Positions 35,686 through 49,500 of a DNA stretch of 64,000 bases are shown here, one piece after another (within the stretch, counting starts at the first letter, position 1; each line of letters opens with the position of its first letter). The stretch is from positions 25,763,232-25,827,231 of the forward strand of contig JADWOT020000001.1 of the NCBI GenBank assembly GCA_036345935.2, given 5' to 3'. This DNA comes from Taenia hydatigena. Its lineage: Eukaryota; Platyhelminthes; Cestoda; Cyclophyllidea; Taeniidae. The notes under the pieces are model-generated. The model worked only from the letters and a program-made list of their open reading frames with translations. It was not told the DNA's origin and searched no databases. The position numbers were made by a program, and so were the translations under genes.

Positions 35686-36567
35686 TGTTGGAAGGGGTAA
35701 AGCGAACACGAAACTGGAAGATACTACATCTAGAGGGTCACACTAATGTTAAGCGGACACAAAGGAAGAGGCGATGATGCGGTTCCTAATTCATGGTGCC
35801 CTATAATTGAAGGCAATTATTTTGGCAGTGGTGAAGGCATGATATTTTACATTCAATACCGGCTTACGCGATAGTTTCAGCGAGGTCCATGGATATGCAA
35901 GCAAGTAAGCCTAGTGAGATTACGGAGCTTGCGGCAAAGCCACCAGATGTAGCAAGAATTTTCTATACTCCTTTGCAAAATAATCATGCTGGTAAGGATA
36001 AAGCATGATGCATGTGCGCAAATCAACTCGAGCGATGTTCCACTAAACACCACATAATGCCTGCTAGCAATGAAATTCACTTGTGCCCTTATGTTCTTAT
36101 GCAGCAAGCGCGACGGTGGACACAATATGAAATCGAGCATTAGGATGAAAACCATGGCTTTTCTGCAGACGTATTGCAGTACTTCCTTTTGCTTCTGATG
36201 GTTCTTTCAAATAAGGACTGCTACTGACGGTCTCACTTTATTCGCTCTACGAAAATTTGCATGCTTCGAGGTACATGAAGTTGCGATGCACAACAACACA
36301 CGCATACGGGCTTACTATTAGCAGCGTTCAAAGTGTACACTGTGATGAGAAATGCTAATCGCTCCTACGCATTTTGCAGAGTTACTTTGCAAAACATGCT
36401 GCGTCTTAATTTGTTTTCACACAAGTTATCATGTCTATGCGTACGAATCAAGAGTTGTCCAAGAGCATGCATAGGTTGTACCTATTTGGGCCTAACTCTT
36501 CTCCTATCAGCGATGTTTGGTGGATTGTGAATTATTTCGGCTATCGATAATGAAAGGGCAGGTAACA

Positions 36568-38822
36568 CTATTCCAGCACACTTGCAGGCTTGGTCCAAAT
36601 GGGGGAAGATGGATCAGATTCCGTAGTGCATTGTTTCGGATCCTGTCCCTTTGCTGGATACGTGCTGGCTTCCACGCGGCACTGATAAGCGGTGTCCGGT
36701 TGCAGATCACCAACTATCATTGTGGTTTTGGAGTTGTCCTTGGCGAGAACACTAGTTGGGTCATTGCCTGACTTGGCAAGAAAACAGGTAACATTGTACG
36801 GTTTGAGGACCCCATTTGGGTGGGTGGGTGTCTCCCAACGAAGTTTGATTTGCGTCGTTGATATGGCTGTTCCGTTTGGCGGCGGTATGTAGGAAGGAGC
36901 TGTGAATGATGAAAAGTTGTCATTGTGAGGTAACTGCAGCTGCGCTGCTATGTCGTACCATGATGAGTGTTGACATTTGTGTCACAATCTCTGACATTGG
37001 ACGAGAACAACATTCACAGATATCCTAAATACCTACTTCACTATATCGATGAAGGTCTCAACGCATGCATGCTAGGAAATGCAGTGAATCTAATGCAGGG
37101 GAAACTTACCATCTGGCCATGTTTCGAGGAAAGTTTGATCAGCAAGAATAACTATCTTATCATCATAAGCTGCTATTTCTATTGAATATGGTGTGTTGGG
37201 ATGCAACATATCAATAACGACTTTTCCATTGCGTACGTTAGCATAACTGATTCTTTGTTTGCGTGGTATATACTTTTATATTGCAGATACCGCAACCGCC
37301 TTTACGTCTTTTCTGACTAGCATCTGTCGATCCCAATTTGCTCGGAAAGCATTAGTGTCCACGCGGTTCCATCGAAACACTGGCATGGTGGATACATTGC
37401 CTGAAATGCAACATCGCGTACTAAGAATGTTTTAACATCCTGATACATTTAACTCGCGCATGTAGGGATAACGTCCCAACAGCATGGCATCACTGCTTGT
37501 GTCCAACTGAATTTCAGCGTGTCTGCCCTCAAGATGCAAGAGTTAGGTCGTCTGTAGCGTTATGTGCAAGGGCTAGATGGTGTCATCAGCTAATGTTCAT
37601 CTCAAAATGCACTAGAAAGTTAGAGTTCGTAGTCGACCGGTGAGAATGTTGCACCTATACAAAAGTGCGATGAGTATATATGCAGGCGTTAGACATACTA
37701 AAACACGTGCATAAATTTTGGTATATTTACTGAGGGTAGAGCGCTGAGTTTAGAGCTAGAAATAAGTTCGAGATTACGATTTCACTGCTGCGTCTTCGCC
37801 TTGATAATTTAAGAAAAAAACGGTTGTAATGCCTGGAATTCTAATTTCGAGTGCGAATTGCAGTTGTCTTGCCACGCACTTCTTTTTCACTGCCAACGCC
37901 AGCATCTACATTATTGATTATCATTGGCATTGGCGACTTTTAAAATGTCTGTGATGATAGTGGTGCCTTTGCTCACAACTGTTGCGAACGATAGATGCTA
38001 GATGACAGATCTTGATATGTGCGAGCGGATCCTTAGCACGTCGGTGAGGCCGCATGAAAGGCCTGCCAGAATGCACTCCTCATCTTCAGCAAATCTCCAT
38101 GCGACATATCTGGTGTCAGGCCCCCTCTTGCTTTCTTGCGCTCTTCACTGCGCTCGTGGCGCGTAAGTTTAAACATCAAACTGCCACATCAGTGTGGTTA
38201 TGTTCTAACTACTTCTATGTGCACATGGTGTTTGCGATTTCGTATGCCAAATAAAGTGAATTACTACGTGATTCGTGAACAAATGCTACGATTTTTTGGC
38301 TTAATCTTGTAGGAGTTTATTATGAGTTCAGCACTCCATCAATCTTCGGTGCTAATTAGGAGTTGTATTAAAAATTAACAAGAAACTCGAAAGCAGTACA
38401 ATAGTAAACCAAGCGTTAAGCATACACTGCCTTTATATTTAGGAATACAGTTTTGTGATTGCATGGTATTTTAAAGAAAGGTGGAAGAAATATGGCTACC
38501 GGATTCCATTAATGTGTGGCCTTTACCAACCTCCTCACTTCACGTAAATGGGCACCATAATCTTGCAAACACAGTTCAAAATGCAGTGCGCACATGTGTG
38601 TGTGTCAGAAAAAGTGAACACTCCACAGTTTGGAGAGAAGTAGGAGGTGAAGCAAAGAAATTGACTGGTGCAACAAATACTAGTGTGCGCAAAATACTAC
38701 TTTACACATGCAGTGGAAAGAGATATGTGAGAAGGCGACTTACCAACATTTCCTCTTATATGCGCATTCAAAACTGAGGCCACAAGCAATAAAAGGCAGA
38801 AACGAATAATCGTCCTCAACAT
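36568..38822 (-). pseudogene. Pseudogene E: sister of gene B with two FnIII domains
   Basis: The minus-strand exons are 38822-38744 (79 nt signal exon, MLRTIIRFCLLLLVASVLNA), 37400-37110 (291 nt FnIII-1) and 36899-36568 (FnIII-2 to TAG 36570-36568). Exon 2 has one in-frame TAA at 37278-37276, where B reads GAA in the same alignment region. The rest of the domain is still well formed (VVIDMLHPNTPYSIEIAAYD). Exon 3 keeps a complete canonical FnIII (IKLRWETPTHPNGVLKPYNV, LQPDTAYQCRVEAS, KQCTTESDPS), including the 14 nt missing in B. A GTGTGC at 36581 could act as a phase-1 donor before the TAG. All splice sites are intact, so the copy is young as a pseudogene or a null allele. The tail after FnIII-2 is uncertain. 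Confidence 0.7.
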
Positions 38823-38854
38823 TGCTATTGCTTTCACGCACAAATTAGGGCGCA

Positions 38855-38889
38855 TTTATAGAAATCATTTGCAGCCGAATCAGCCTATG
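38855..38889 (-). promoter_or_regulatory. Core promoter of E
   Basis: On the minus strand, CATAGGCTGATT (38889-38878) is followed by GCTGCAAATGATTTC and TATAAA (38860-38855), which ends 32 bp before the ATG at 38822. It is identical in layout to the B promoter. Confidence 0.55.
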
Positions 38890-39339
38890 AGATATCTAGC
38901 TCATGGCCTTCAAATCCATTCCGCCTATATCGATTGTGCGCTTGGCGTGATGAGACGCGTGGGCACTCCTACATTCCTCTATCACGCTACTCACCAATGG
39001 GTGCACAAAAGGACGTAAGGTGGGTATGCTTTAATAATGTTGTGTGCAAGTCTTTTTAAAATGGATGCCACATTTTAAATGGTGATAATGTATTTGCATC
39101 TCTGTCGCTACGTCCACTGAGTCCTGCCGTGGTCCATAACCATTACATGTGCTCATCACGTTTGTTTTCGAAATGTCTAATATTTGACGTATATGTTTGG
39201 CTACTTAGAATAAAATATAAAGGGAGACGGAAAACGAATAATGTTAGTGTTCACTCAATTTGAAGGGGCCGAGTCACTCAATCAATGTGCGGGTATCCAC
39301 CGCCACTGCGAGCTGGCTTTCTCCCATTTAGCTTCATTA

Positions 39340-42300
39340 AGCACCTGATTTTTCTCCTCTTACTCATTCTCTCCCTCAGAAATTATTTGCACCCAAGAAT
39401 GACATTGATAAGATTCATTGTTTTAGGATTTTTAGTTAAACTCTCCACACTTTGCCTGTCTGTCTCTTTTAGGGCAATGATCCTACCTCCCGACTACCAA
39501 GTTGCAGGCAGTGTGGGTGATTCAAATTTGCCTCCAATATGACATGCGATAGCCCTGTCATTCTGAACAAATCTATTCAAGCATTGGAGTGAACTCGCCG
39601 CGAACATGATACCGATGTGATTCGCCTGAAGTATCTTAATGGAAATACCCATCCAGTAAGCGCTCGAGTTGGAGTTTACTTTACTCAAGTTATTTATATT
39701 TTATAATTTCTGGGCCAATATGTTAACTCACCTCATCCTACTGATTAAAATTTATTCGTCTTGTCGTTTTAGACACTCAGATCTTGTGAATTGTTCTGCA
39801 ATGTGGCAATATTTTAAATAGCACAACAAGCCTCTCTGAATTTTTGTGCGCATTTATTAAACAAGTGTCCTTAATAAGGTTTAATAGCTCAGCTGTGCTG
39901 CATCGACAAAATGATGCTTAATATTTCAGTGTGTTTGCCCACTTTCTAAGTCTGCCCATTCATTCCTCGAATATTTACAATTTCTCTCATTCGTATCTTC
40001 ACCTATCGCATTCAGCCACACAAGGCATCACCGTAAAATGCAAAAAGGCTCAAAACAAGTGGCAAAATAACCCTGTGTGATGTCTGCCAAGAATGGTGCG
40101 GATAGCTATCGATAATGCTCTTAGTCATTACAGGGTAATTAAAGTTATGTGCATATGAAGAAGTTAGCACAGATGCTTTTTGAAGAGCATAAACATGGTC
40201 GAAAGTATACCACTAGGCTTACATCTGACCGGGTCCCTGCGATAAGAACTTGAACGAGTCATCCATTGCGTGCCAGTCTGTCCGAGATTGTAAAGGTGAC
40301 TCCACATCGTGTTTGCCAACCAGTACGAGTGGTTTAATTTGACCTCCTTTCCAGAATTGATTGCACTCTGATCAAGCCTGAAGTTATCCAAATACAGCAA
40401 CTAACTTACCGCTGCTAAAGCGAGTTCTCTATTGGTTAAAGGACTGTTCTGTTTTGGTGCAGCCTCCGAATTGTGGATGTGTGCAAATAACAGTATTAAA
40501 ATGCGATGTAATAAAAGCTGAATGGATCCACATTAATTGGCGAAATGAAAAAATACGTCAAATCTCAATCTAATATAGCGCAAGCTTCCTCCTCATGTTG
40601 TGTTTTTTTTTAACGAAATGGAGTCCTTAACTTAGCTTACCCGCGTTGGCATGCCTACGGATTGTTTTACCGTAAGATCACATTGCATGTGGCAGCACTA
40701 GCCAGCCTAGCTGTTCAGGCATGGCAAAATATGCAGCACACAAGAGAAGTCATCAGACCAGAGGAGAACCTGGACCACAATAGTAATACATTAAAAATGA
40801 ACACTTGAGTGACAATGTGAAGAAGTAGGTGCTTTTTACATTTGGGTGGCTATCTTTGACGCCCAAATTAGACGCAGTGCAAATAAAGTTTAGTGATGCT
40901 AACTACCGCAACGTCAAGTGTCCTTGTTGCTAGTGAAGGTATGTGCTGGACATGGCGCAACTGCAATACGACGTGATGTTTGACTTGCGTCTATCAGCGG
41001 AATCCTAATGGAGGGGAAAAATGCCACCAAATCAGCGAAGTTCACGTTGCTTACATTGCTCAGTGTTGACTGAGTGGTCGACTTGACGACGGAATCCCCT
41101 CGTCTTGTCAATACAGTCAAGCAAAAGTTTTGCCATCCGTCATCAAATTCTACAATGGTGTATGTAGTAGCATAATTCGTCTAGGTTCATAAACGAAGCA
41201 TACTGCGCAAGCATGCTTTGTAATGTACAATCATCGGGATGGGCTTCTTTTAAAGAGGCTGCATTTAACAGGATGTAAGTCGGTGGCAAAATGTCTAAAC
41301 TGGCAAAGTTAATGCACTGCACCTTAGCAATGAGTGACTTTTTGAAATCATATTATTATAAGACAAAATTGTGCTATAAACAATTGATACCTTCTCATGT
41401 GAAAATGTAGGTAGCAATCAATTATTCAGCCGTCATTTTGAGTTTATTAACGACTCTTCATTTGATTTAAAGCAGGTAAATGTCCCTGTGATTCAATAGA
41501 TAGCAATTCGTACTCAATTAGAAAAAATGATTTTAGTCAAAACAAGATTCTAAAGCAAAAAATACTATTTTTGCCAACATCAAAATCGAGGAAATTTAAG
41601 ACATTTGCCTTAAATCCGCCTACCAAACATACGTTGTCAAAATTCATAAATGGCTAATAACAAGTAAATTTAAATGTTAAAAACGAAAAGATTCAGCCAA
41701 ATCGCTTAACTTAGGGCAAAATATTTCACTAGATTCACGGAAAAGCATAGGAACTTAGATGCTCATTATGACAGATATCCTAATATTTTCCAAAATCCCA
41801 CTATGTCTGATATCACTAAATGATCAAAGGCAAAGATTAGGGGCATTAAGCACAATAATGAAGTTCCTTCCAAGGGATATGAAACATGGTTATGGTGGTT
41901 GGGTGAGGGCCAACTGGTATTTTGAACCTCAGTGCAGTAAATGATTAATGCTGGCAGCCGTATTTTGAGGCAGCTGAAATAATTGGAGCCTAATATTCAG
42001 GGAGGATATTTGGCGACACCATGTGCCAAATGCTCATACATCTAGTAGACAAAAATTATTCTTAACGCATCACTGATCAATTCAGTTGTTTAATTTTTCC
42101 TTCTTTTATAATGAATATTGTAAAATTCATGGCCAATTGCAACATTTGTTGCATCACATCTCTTCTCATTTTTGTAGCTGAATAAAATATTATGCATTAA
42201 GGCCTTCTTTGCTGCATAGAGAATATAAATTCTCTTTCACTATGTGCATCGATTTGCCATTAGCTTCCTGCCCTACCAAATTATACGCAGTGATATCAAT

Positions 42301-44160
42301 TGTGCTTTTTTGAAAGGGAAGTCATGTTAATGCCATGCACTTGGAGGCAAACATTGATGCTGAATGGATATGTGAGGGAATATAACGCATACTCATTAAT
42401 GCTGACCGCCATTGGGTGAGAAATTAATTGGAAAAGTAAGAATCAAGCTTAAATTCTGTTATGGATTCGCCATATACTATTTTGTTTACTGCAATCGAAT
42501 GAAAAGTGCAGATCGATGCACCCATGTGCTGTGACATCGGAAATTGAATGAAGCAGCGCTTGGTGAGTGTAATTCTTCCACTCAGAAAAATCGGTTTTCC
42601 TAAAATGTGGCAATATTGTGTCTTTCTACAATGCACTGCTATCGTGGGTACCGACATGGCTGCATCTTCCAAATTTCTATGTGGGTTATCCATCGTCTTA
42701 TGCAATGAAGCGCAAAGCGAAACAATGAGAAGGATGAGGTAATTTCCTTTGTGCTAGATATTCCTGTAACTCTGGAGGCGGCATAGGGACCGACGGATGC
42801 GTTGGCAGAGAATGCATGCGGGTTTTTCCATTTCTAGCAGAGAAGAACTGGAAGTGTTTTATGCACAGTACACGCACAGTGACCGCAATGAAACGTAAAG
42901 CTGTGTGGTGTACTCATTCAACCCGCCCATGTGTTTAAAATGAAAGAGAGCGAAATATGGTGCTATGCAGAAGGTACTTGTTTGCGTGCGCTGCTTCAAA
43001 TGTGCCCAAAGTACCTGAGGCGCAGTAAACAGACCACAGTCAAAGTGTGTTCCACAGAAAGCAGAAATCATAGGTGTGGTTATGATTGTCCGAAGTCGCC
43101 TTACAGTCCACACCAACAAGTGTTGATCAGTGAGTAGAACTCGCGGTGCTGGTGAGACACAATTAAATGTTCAAATCTGAGGTTAAACATTTCCATCCTG
43201 CATGATAGCGCCTCGATACTAATAAATGTAGGTCCGGTCGCAAGTTCTCAGAAATGTTTTATTTTAAGACTCGTTGCCCCATGATGTGCCGTTGAAGGGA
43301 TAACACATCATGCACTTCTAATTTAAGTATTTGTGCTGTCAGCTGCATTGTGTTGATGAGACGATTACATATGCCTTCGGTTCTTACGTAGTCGATGAAG
43401 ATGCATTGTCCTGTTGGAAGCAGTATATGTAAGCCCATCTGTGCGCATCAATCAATTCTCCATGATGACCTAGTTTTAGGTGCTCGAACATGATCGCCGC
43501 TCATTCGATTATTCATCTTGCTCTCCTCTCATTTCAGATGCAACATCATAACCGCATCAATCTCAAAGTATGTAAGATTCGAAGAGTTATCGTAAACCTC
43601 CTATCAATATGGTGGAGCAGCGAATCGGCTAAAATTGTGAGGTGCATTAATGCAAGATCTGGTGTGGTTAAGTTTTAAGGTAAGAAGTCTCTGATTTCGC
43701 GAAAAGCATCTGCATTGGCAGAGTTTTAAATAATTGTGGGAAATGAGCATACTATGTGTGACCGATGGAAGAACATTACAAACGCCGTTCAAGACATAAA
43801 ATACGAGAAGATATATCTGAAGAATCAAGGGGGAGAAAGGTGCAACGAATCACATAATATTTCCAAAGTGACGTCTCAAATGCGTTCTAATAGAATCGCT
43901 AAATGTAGTTTTTGTAGAATTAACCTGGGACCTCTGTAGACGACTAAAGAAGACGACAGCATGGCTGATGTTGGAGGACTGAACTTGTACAAGTTATAAG
44001 TGCGTGTTTGACGGTAAGAGTACTGTCTTTAACTTAAAGAGAGTGGCTGCTGAGGCAACACGACAATATGCACATTATTCTTTGAGCTCGAACGAGCTAG
44101 TTTAAATCCAAAAGAAATAAGCATTTTGATACGCGCGTTACGAACTCCAACGCTTGCTAT
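39340..44160. other. Mostly single-copy sequence, no gene supported
   Basis: AT-rich, especially 41300-42200. Apart from repeat W at 42424-42760, I see no domain, signal exon or duplicate. Short frames (40164-40400, 42859-43119, 43604-43828 on the minus strand) are not supported by anything else. Confidence 0.35.
42424..42760 (-). repeat. Repeat W, copy 2 (inverted partner at 9500-9720)
   Basis: The minus strand carries a 93-codon frame with KTQYCHILGK, GRITLTKRCFIQFPMSQHMG and FHSIAV, matching the plus-strand frame at 9527-9715 along about 50 residues. The copies diverge on either side. Confidence 0.5.
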
Positions 44161-44574
44161 GCTTTTGCCGATCATTTGCTTTGAGAACATGCAACCTATG
44201 ACGTGAGTTAAGCAGGGTTGACCACCAACTCTGATTTGCAATTTCGTCTTTAGTGAACCAAAAATGATTTCCTCATAACTTAAGCATTAGTTTGCAATTA
44301 GGGACGCCTCATTTTGTCAGCAAAGTTGGTTGCTTAAACGATGAAATACGATTTCTAGATAATGTAAATTACTTAGCGCAACAACAACGTAGCGCAAAAG
44401 CCAATCTCTTCTTTCATAGTCCATTGTTGTGCTGCATTTTACCTCAATCACGCCTCTGGCCGTATTCGTAGAAAAAGGGTTGAAGAGTGGACGCGCATTT
44501 GCTCATGCAACTCATCACGAGATGCGTGCGGCATTTAATTCAAAGCGAGATTTCAGGTCAAAATAACGGCGTCT

Positions 44575-44610
44575 CATAGGGTGATTTGTGTGTGCGTCGT
44601 TTGCATAAAA
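44575..44610 (+). promoter_or_regulatory. Core promoter of D
   Basis: CATAGGGTGATTT (44575-44587) and CATAAAA (44604-44610) precede the ATG at 44643 by 32 bp. The leader element reads CCTGTAAG, so it is less well kept than in the other copies. Confidence 0.45.
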
Positions 44611-44642
44611 ACGCTGTGGCCTGTAAGTGCAAGATATTTCCA

Positions 44643-45994
44643 ATGCTGAAGAACATTCTTCGATCTAATCTCGTGATTTTGGTAGCCACCATGTGGGCTG
44701 TGGGAAGTGCTGTAGTGTACGGTATGCTTTTACTATAACAAGCATGTGCAAATAAGTGTTTGACAAATGGTGCTATTTGTCTCATTCACAGATTTCTTTT
44801 CCTAACCTCATGTCTTGCTTTGGGCCATAATGTAGGCATTAACTCACCCGCAGCTCCTATACCCTCTTACGCTCATTACTCGCTGCCATGACCTAAAGCG
44901 TGATGTGCATGCTGCACGATCCCAAAGGGGAGTGATTTAAAATTGGCACTTCTAGGCAACCATTATTTTGTATATTATCGTGCAGCAGTTACATTAATTT
45001 TGCACCACTAGGCAGAACCATTCCTTTCCTCTTTAGTTAGCATCTTGCACTTTTAGCATTCTCTGTTGCTTTTTGAGCTGCCTCTAAAATGCTACCCAAG
45101 AGTGCTGAAATGATGCTCATTTGCACTTTAGCCAATTAATCATTTTGCCCTTGTTAATGAACTGGCTCACTGCTCTCTAATCGTGCTAGCTACCGAGCTG
45201 AGGCGGCATAACTTCAAATAATTTGCACGCTCGATATTAGCTAGCTTATTATGGATTACGCAGCGCTGCAATGAGGATTAGCATGGGCCTTATAAGCCTT
45301 ATGAAATGTATAGACATTTGTTCTTTAATTAATGCGCAGCATTTTTTCTTTGATTCTAATAGCATAAAATAGTAGTTCTGTGCGCCAATTTCCGCTATTC
45401 TGCAGTTATATAAGAGAAATCATTCCAAATACGCCCTTTATTGTTTCATTAAGCGACAAATCAAAAAGAGATAGGCGCAGCAAGCTCTTCACTTCCACTA
45501 CACTTCAAATAGGGCAAAGTGGGTGCTACCTTCATCAAGTTAACTTAAAACGCTCAAACGTTGGGTGAACACTACGCGAGTGTAATTACTCTCTCTGCGG
45601 TAGGAGTTACTGTCTATTGGGCTGGGATGAACTATTCGCTTTTCCCCAATGGGTATCTCGTTCTTGGTCGACTATTTCCCAGTTCGATCTACCTTGCTAC
45701 TGCGGAAGGACTGAAGGACGTAAGCGTCGTATTCAATTCCACCGAGACAATTGAAACAAAACCCTTTGGTAAACTTATGCGTGCGATTGCGGTGCACAAA
45801 CAAAGGAGCATTTGCGTTGTGGCAGCATTAATTGAATCTGCTGCTGTGAACTCGAATCAGAGTTTGTTACATTGCACGATATCTGTGTCAGCGCGTCTAT
45901 TTTTGCAGGATCTAAGGAAAGCCCTGATATAACTGGCACAGCTTCGCTCATCTCAAGTCAGTTAGTGCAAATGTTTAGAAGCTTCTTCTGCTAA
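44643..45994 (+). pseudogene. Pseudogene D: sister of A, single FnIII
   Basis: Exon 1 (44643-44721, 79 nt) is an intact signal peptide (MLKNILRSNLVILVATMWAV) with a good GTATGC donor. The FnIII exon corresponds to 45466-45768, the same 303 nt as in A, but has three lesions: the AG acceptor at the homologous position is AA, and two Trp codons have become TAG (45510-45512) and TAA (45546-45548). The downstream two-thirds is open and well preserved (VITLSAVGVTVYWAGMNYSL, PSSIYLATAEGL). The tail exon 45909-45994 reads GSKESPDITGTASLISSQLV to a TAA and keeps a good TTTTTGCAG acceptor. So D has a working start and tail around a dead FnIII front, while A has a working FnIII behind a dead start. Confidence 0.72.
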
Positions 45995-46599
45995 AGATCA
46001 TCACAGCCATAACTTGTGACCTTCGCAGTGCCCTTTTCTCTACTGCAGGCTGCTATGAAGCATAGAGAAGGCCAGTCGTCATTCATTCATGTCTGCTTGA
46101 AGATAATGACATCCCTCATATTTGCTAATGTCGTGACTACAAACGCAACACTCTGCATTGGTTCCGCAATTCTCATCATCTTTAAAATTACAATTGCTTC
46201 AATAAGCTTTCTCAAGCACTCTTCCCTTTACTGTGAAAGATAACTAAATCTTGCATGCAAGTTTTTTTGCGTCCAACACATTAGGTGCATCCCTTTAGCC
46301 TGCGTACAATTGAAGTGTAGTTAGGAGCAGTTGATCAAAGATTAAACTACTGATTAAGGGGTCCTTTGAAGTAAATGTCATGTCATGGGGATTATTTTGA
46401 CCCTTCAAATTAAACTTGTGCACATTTAACTGTAAAGCGTGCATCGTGTGGACCACGATTAGTCAACCTCACTCCTACAGGCTATCATGTACCAATATAA
46501 TCGAATTTGTTTGCATCCCCACATGCACTTTTGCTGCGGATGTGCGGTCACAAAGTTGCCATTTTCTTGTATAATCGGGCATTAAACTAAATACCCTTT

Positions 46600-49500
46600 T
46601 TTTGTTTCCAACACATAAGATGCATGTCGCGAGCATGCGCTACACTTTAACAGCTAATGATCCATGATCCTACCACTGAATGAGTTGGTTTGCTTTTTGC
46701 TAACGTCATCATAACCACACTTAGTAGACGTATATGGACGTGTGAAGTGACATTTTTGTCATTCTACACTGCAAAACGCATCTGACATGATGGCTCTCAA
46801 TTCAAAACCATTATTTTGGACAAGATCCTCTGCGTGGTGAAGTGAACAGAGAACTAAAGCGAAATTATTCTTGCATTGCTGATTCGACTGTACGATGTTT
46901 GAATGAAACCTTGTGCATTCACGTTTCCTCTGTGAGAATAGTAATGAGCGACTGCAGCAGATTCGGCCTTCTTAGGAATCACACTGAGCAGGCCAGATTT
47001 GAACGCAGCAAAAATGCGATGGATCAGAAGGCTCATAGCAGAACGGAGAACGCAGTATGAATGTGTGGCCTATCAAGCACGTTTGCAGTTACTGCCATTC
47101 CACCCAACCATCAACAGCATCATTTCATCGATGATTTCTTAGTTGGTGTTTTCATCATCGCTTTGCCCATTTGCCGTCTTTGCATTCCTTGGCCGTTGGC
47201 TACAGTTCTCGCTGCCTATTGTTGGCATCCCTTTTATTTGACTCTCTCAGCATTCCACATCATGCAATTTTAAAATTAAAATGCCGTTGTAGCAAGCAAT
47301 CATGTAATTTTAAATGCAAAAGAAGGACCGGCAGATAAATCGGCAATGATTATACGCAAACCGCCTTAGTTTCAGCAGAAATCAAACACTGTTCTTTTAT
47401 GGGCATCCGCTTGAATAATGCCCAAGCCGTGAATGCAAAACGGTTGTGCTCAGAATGAAGTCGTGGGAGTAGCGGGTCTTGAGCTTTAATAATTTTGACA
47501 CCAATAAGAACGGTGCCAATTTCCATTCATATAGCATGCACTGCCATAGACGCACTGGCTGACGGTTGAAGGACTAAGAGTTGATCGTCTTCAAGCTGGA
47601 GGCATTCTAGTGTAAGACCGAAAAAAAATTGACCTGGCATTAAGCATTCCAATGTGCGTTGAGCTGATGGACACTACGTTGCTGCCTACATGAAAAAGAC
47701 TTGTTGTCGTAGTTATCCAATCAGCGGCTCTGAGAGACCGAGGTATCTTTACTGACAGAATCTGCATAATTGGTGTCTGTATACGACTGGCAATAAAGCT
47801 ACATCCCGACTAGGAACTAGCAACTTAGCAGGCACTAGGAAAGGGCAAACAAACGCTGTTTGCTCAAAGTGAATCGGTTCATAATGGGGGCAAGTTATAA
47901 AAACTTCATCAAGCACAGCCAGAGTAAACCGCTATTAATGAAGGAAAGTGATCTTCCGAAACTACAAAGCGCTGTAAGAAATCATACCTTATAAGTAATG
48001 CTGCACAACCAAGCTGCAGGGGTGTTTGCACACTACCCGTATGAAGTGAATAAGAAAAGGTAGGTGCAACCGTGCATAAGCTTTTCGCTTGCATTTAAGG
48101 CAGAATCGATAATTTGGATAGAAATTTAAATTTTTGAAACAAGACCAACTGTATAGAGTCTCGCATTTTCATTGAATCGACTGTGCGTCCTTTGTCCTCA
48201 AAAGCGCTGCATTATAGAAAAGTTGGATTAATAATTCTGACTCTCACGACTGCATAATCTATCCATTGAATCCGACGAAGCGCTTGCGTCCCATCAAATT
48301 TTGATTGATGCAGTCGTAATAGATTTGAGAAAGAGATGAGTTAAATGCGATGAAATATCTCTTGAAGATCATGCAGAGACTCGAGAGCTTTAAAATTCTC
48401 TACAGACCGCTCAATAATAGAATCGGCGACTGCAGTGCATCAAGTGCCATCGGTGTAATTGTATTGAGAAGTAACCTAGTCTGCTACTGTGAAGCTAATA
48501 CGACATAAGCAGGGAATGAGATGAGGCCATGCCTGGTATTAAAGCTTAACTGTGCGAATAATAGTGACAAGGTACACTTCTGCTCATATTACCGTCATAT
48601 ATGCGATTGGCGACACTCTCGGAAAGCACCCAAATGAAGTGTTCTCAAGTTAGGTCATAAGAGCAAGATCGAACTCTAACTTTTTCGGTTTTGGAGTGGC
48701 CAGAACAGCGCTGTTGGGAAGTCGCTATGACAAATAAATCGACCCATGCCATATACTGACGGCATAAAATGGCACAGCGTTTGACGTGGCATCCGTTGCT
48801 TTTGTGACGAAACCGTGCTCTCTTTTAGGATTCGTCAGACGTAAAAAGCCTCTATTTTCATCCACGAGGACAGGGTCCTAACTGGTTTGGTCTGCTTGTG
48901 GGCTACGTGGAGTCATTCGCATAACAGTATCCCATGCATGCATTGTCACTTAGCCCTATCCGGTCAGCCCACAGTCTCGAAATTACTCATTGTGTGTCTA
49001 GAGTAGTCCTCCACCAAAACAATTATGCAATCGCGCTGCAACTGGTAAAACAACTGGTTTACGTTCGGCGTTTCAATCAAAATCGCTTTTCAAAAAAACT
49101 TTGTGCCAATGACCAGCCGCTGCACACCTTTACTTGTAAATATGTGGCACCATACGGTTGCCAATTTTCCGATACAAAGAGGCGTCTCAATTTTAAGTAG
49201 ATCACCATATTTTACCATGCGATTTTGGACCTACGATGAAAGCTTATTTTGATCTCTATTGCAACAAATTTTGCAACGTTTATTGCTATATTGTACTGTT
49301 AGCTGAATCTCTGACACCTTTTCACCTCCTTTAATTTTATGTTACTGTTGCAGTTATGCGATACATGCATTACACTGTGATCCAAAATCATTAAGTTATG
49401 GTGGTTTGTCATAACCGGAAAGTATTTTAAGTCATCCACCATGGTGTCTGCAAGAAAATGTGGCCACAATTTGTGCGTTAAGTACTTCTTCCCTTTGGGT

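Larger units (their letters stand above)
35690..39330. repeat. Segmental duplication block Y, copy 2
   Basis: Direct partner of 11760-15330, holding pseudogene E. Exon lengths and splice sites correspond base for base in exons 1 and 2. Confidence 0.85.
44190..46600. repeat. Segmental duplication block Z, copy 2
   Basis: Direct partner of 1-2620, carrying pseudogene D. Within it a shorter echo is visible: CCAACACATtAGGTGCAT near 46276 and CCAACACATAAGATGCATGT near 46607. Confidence 0.8.
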
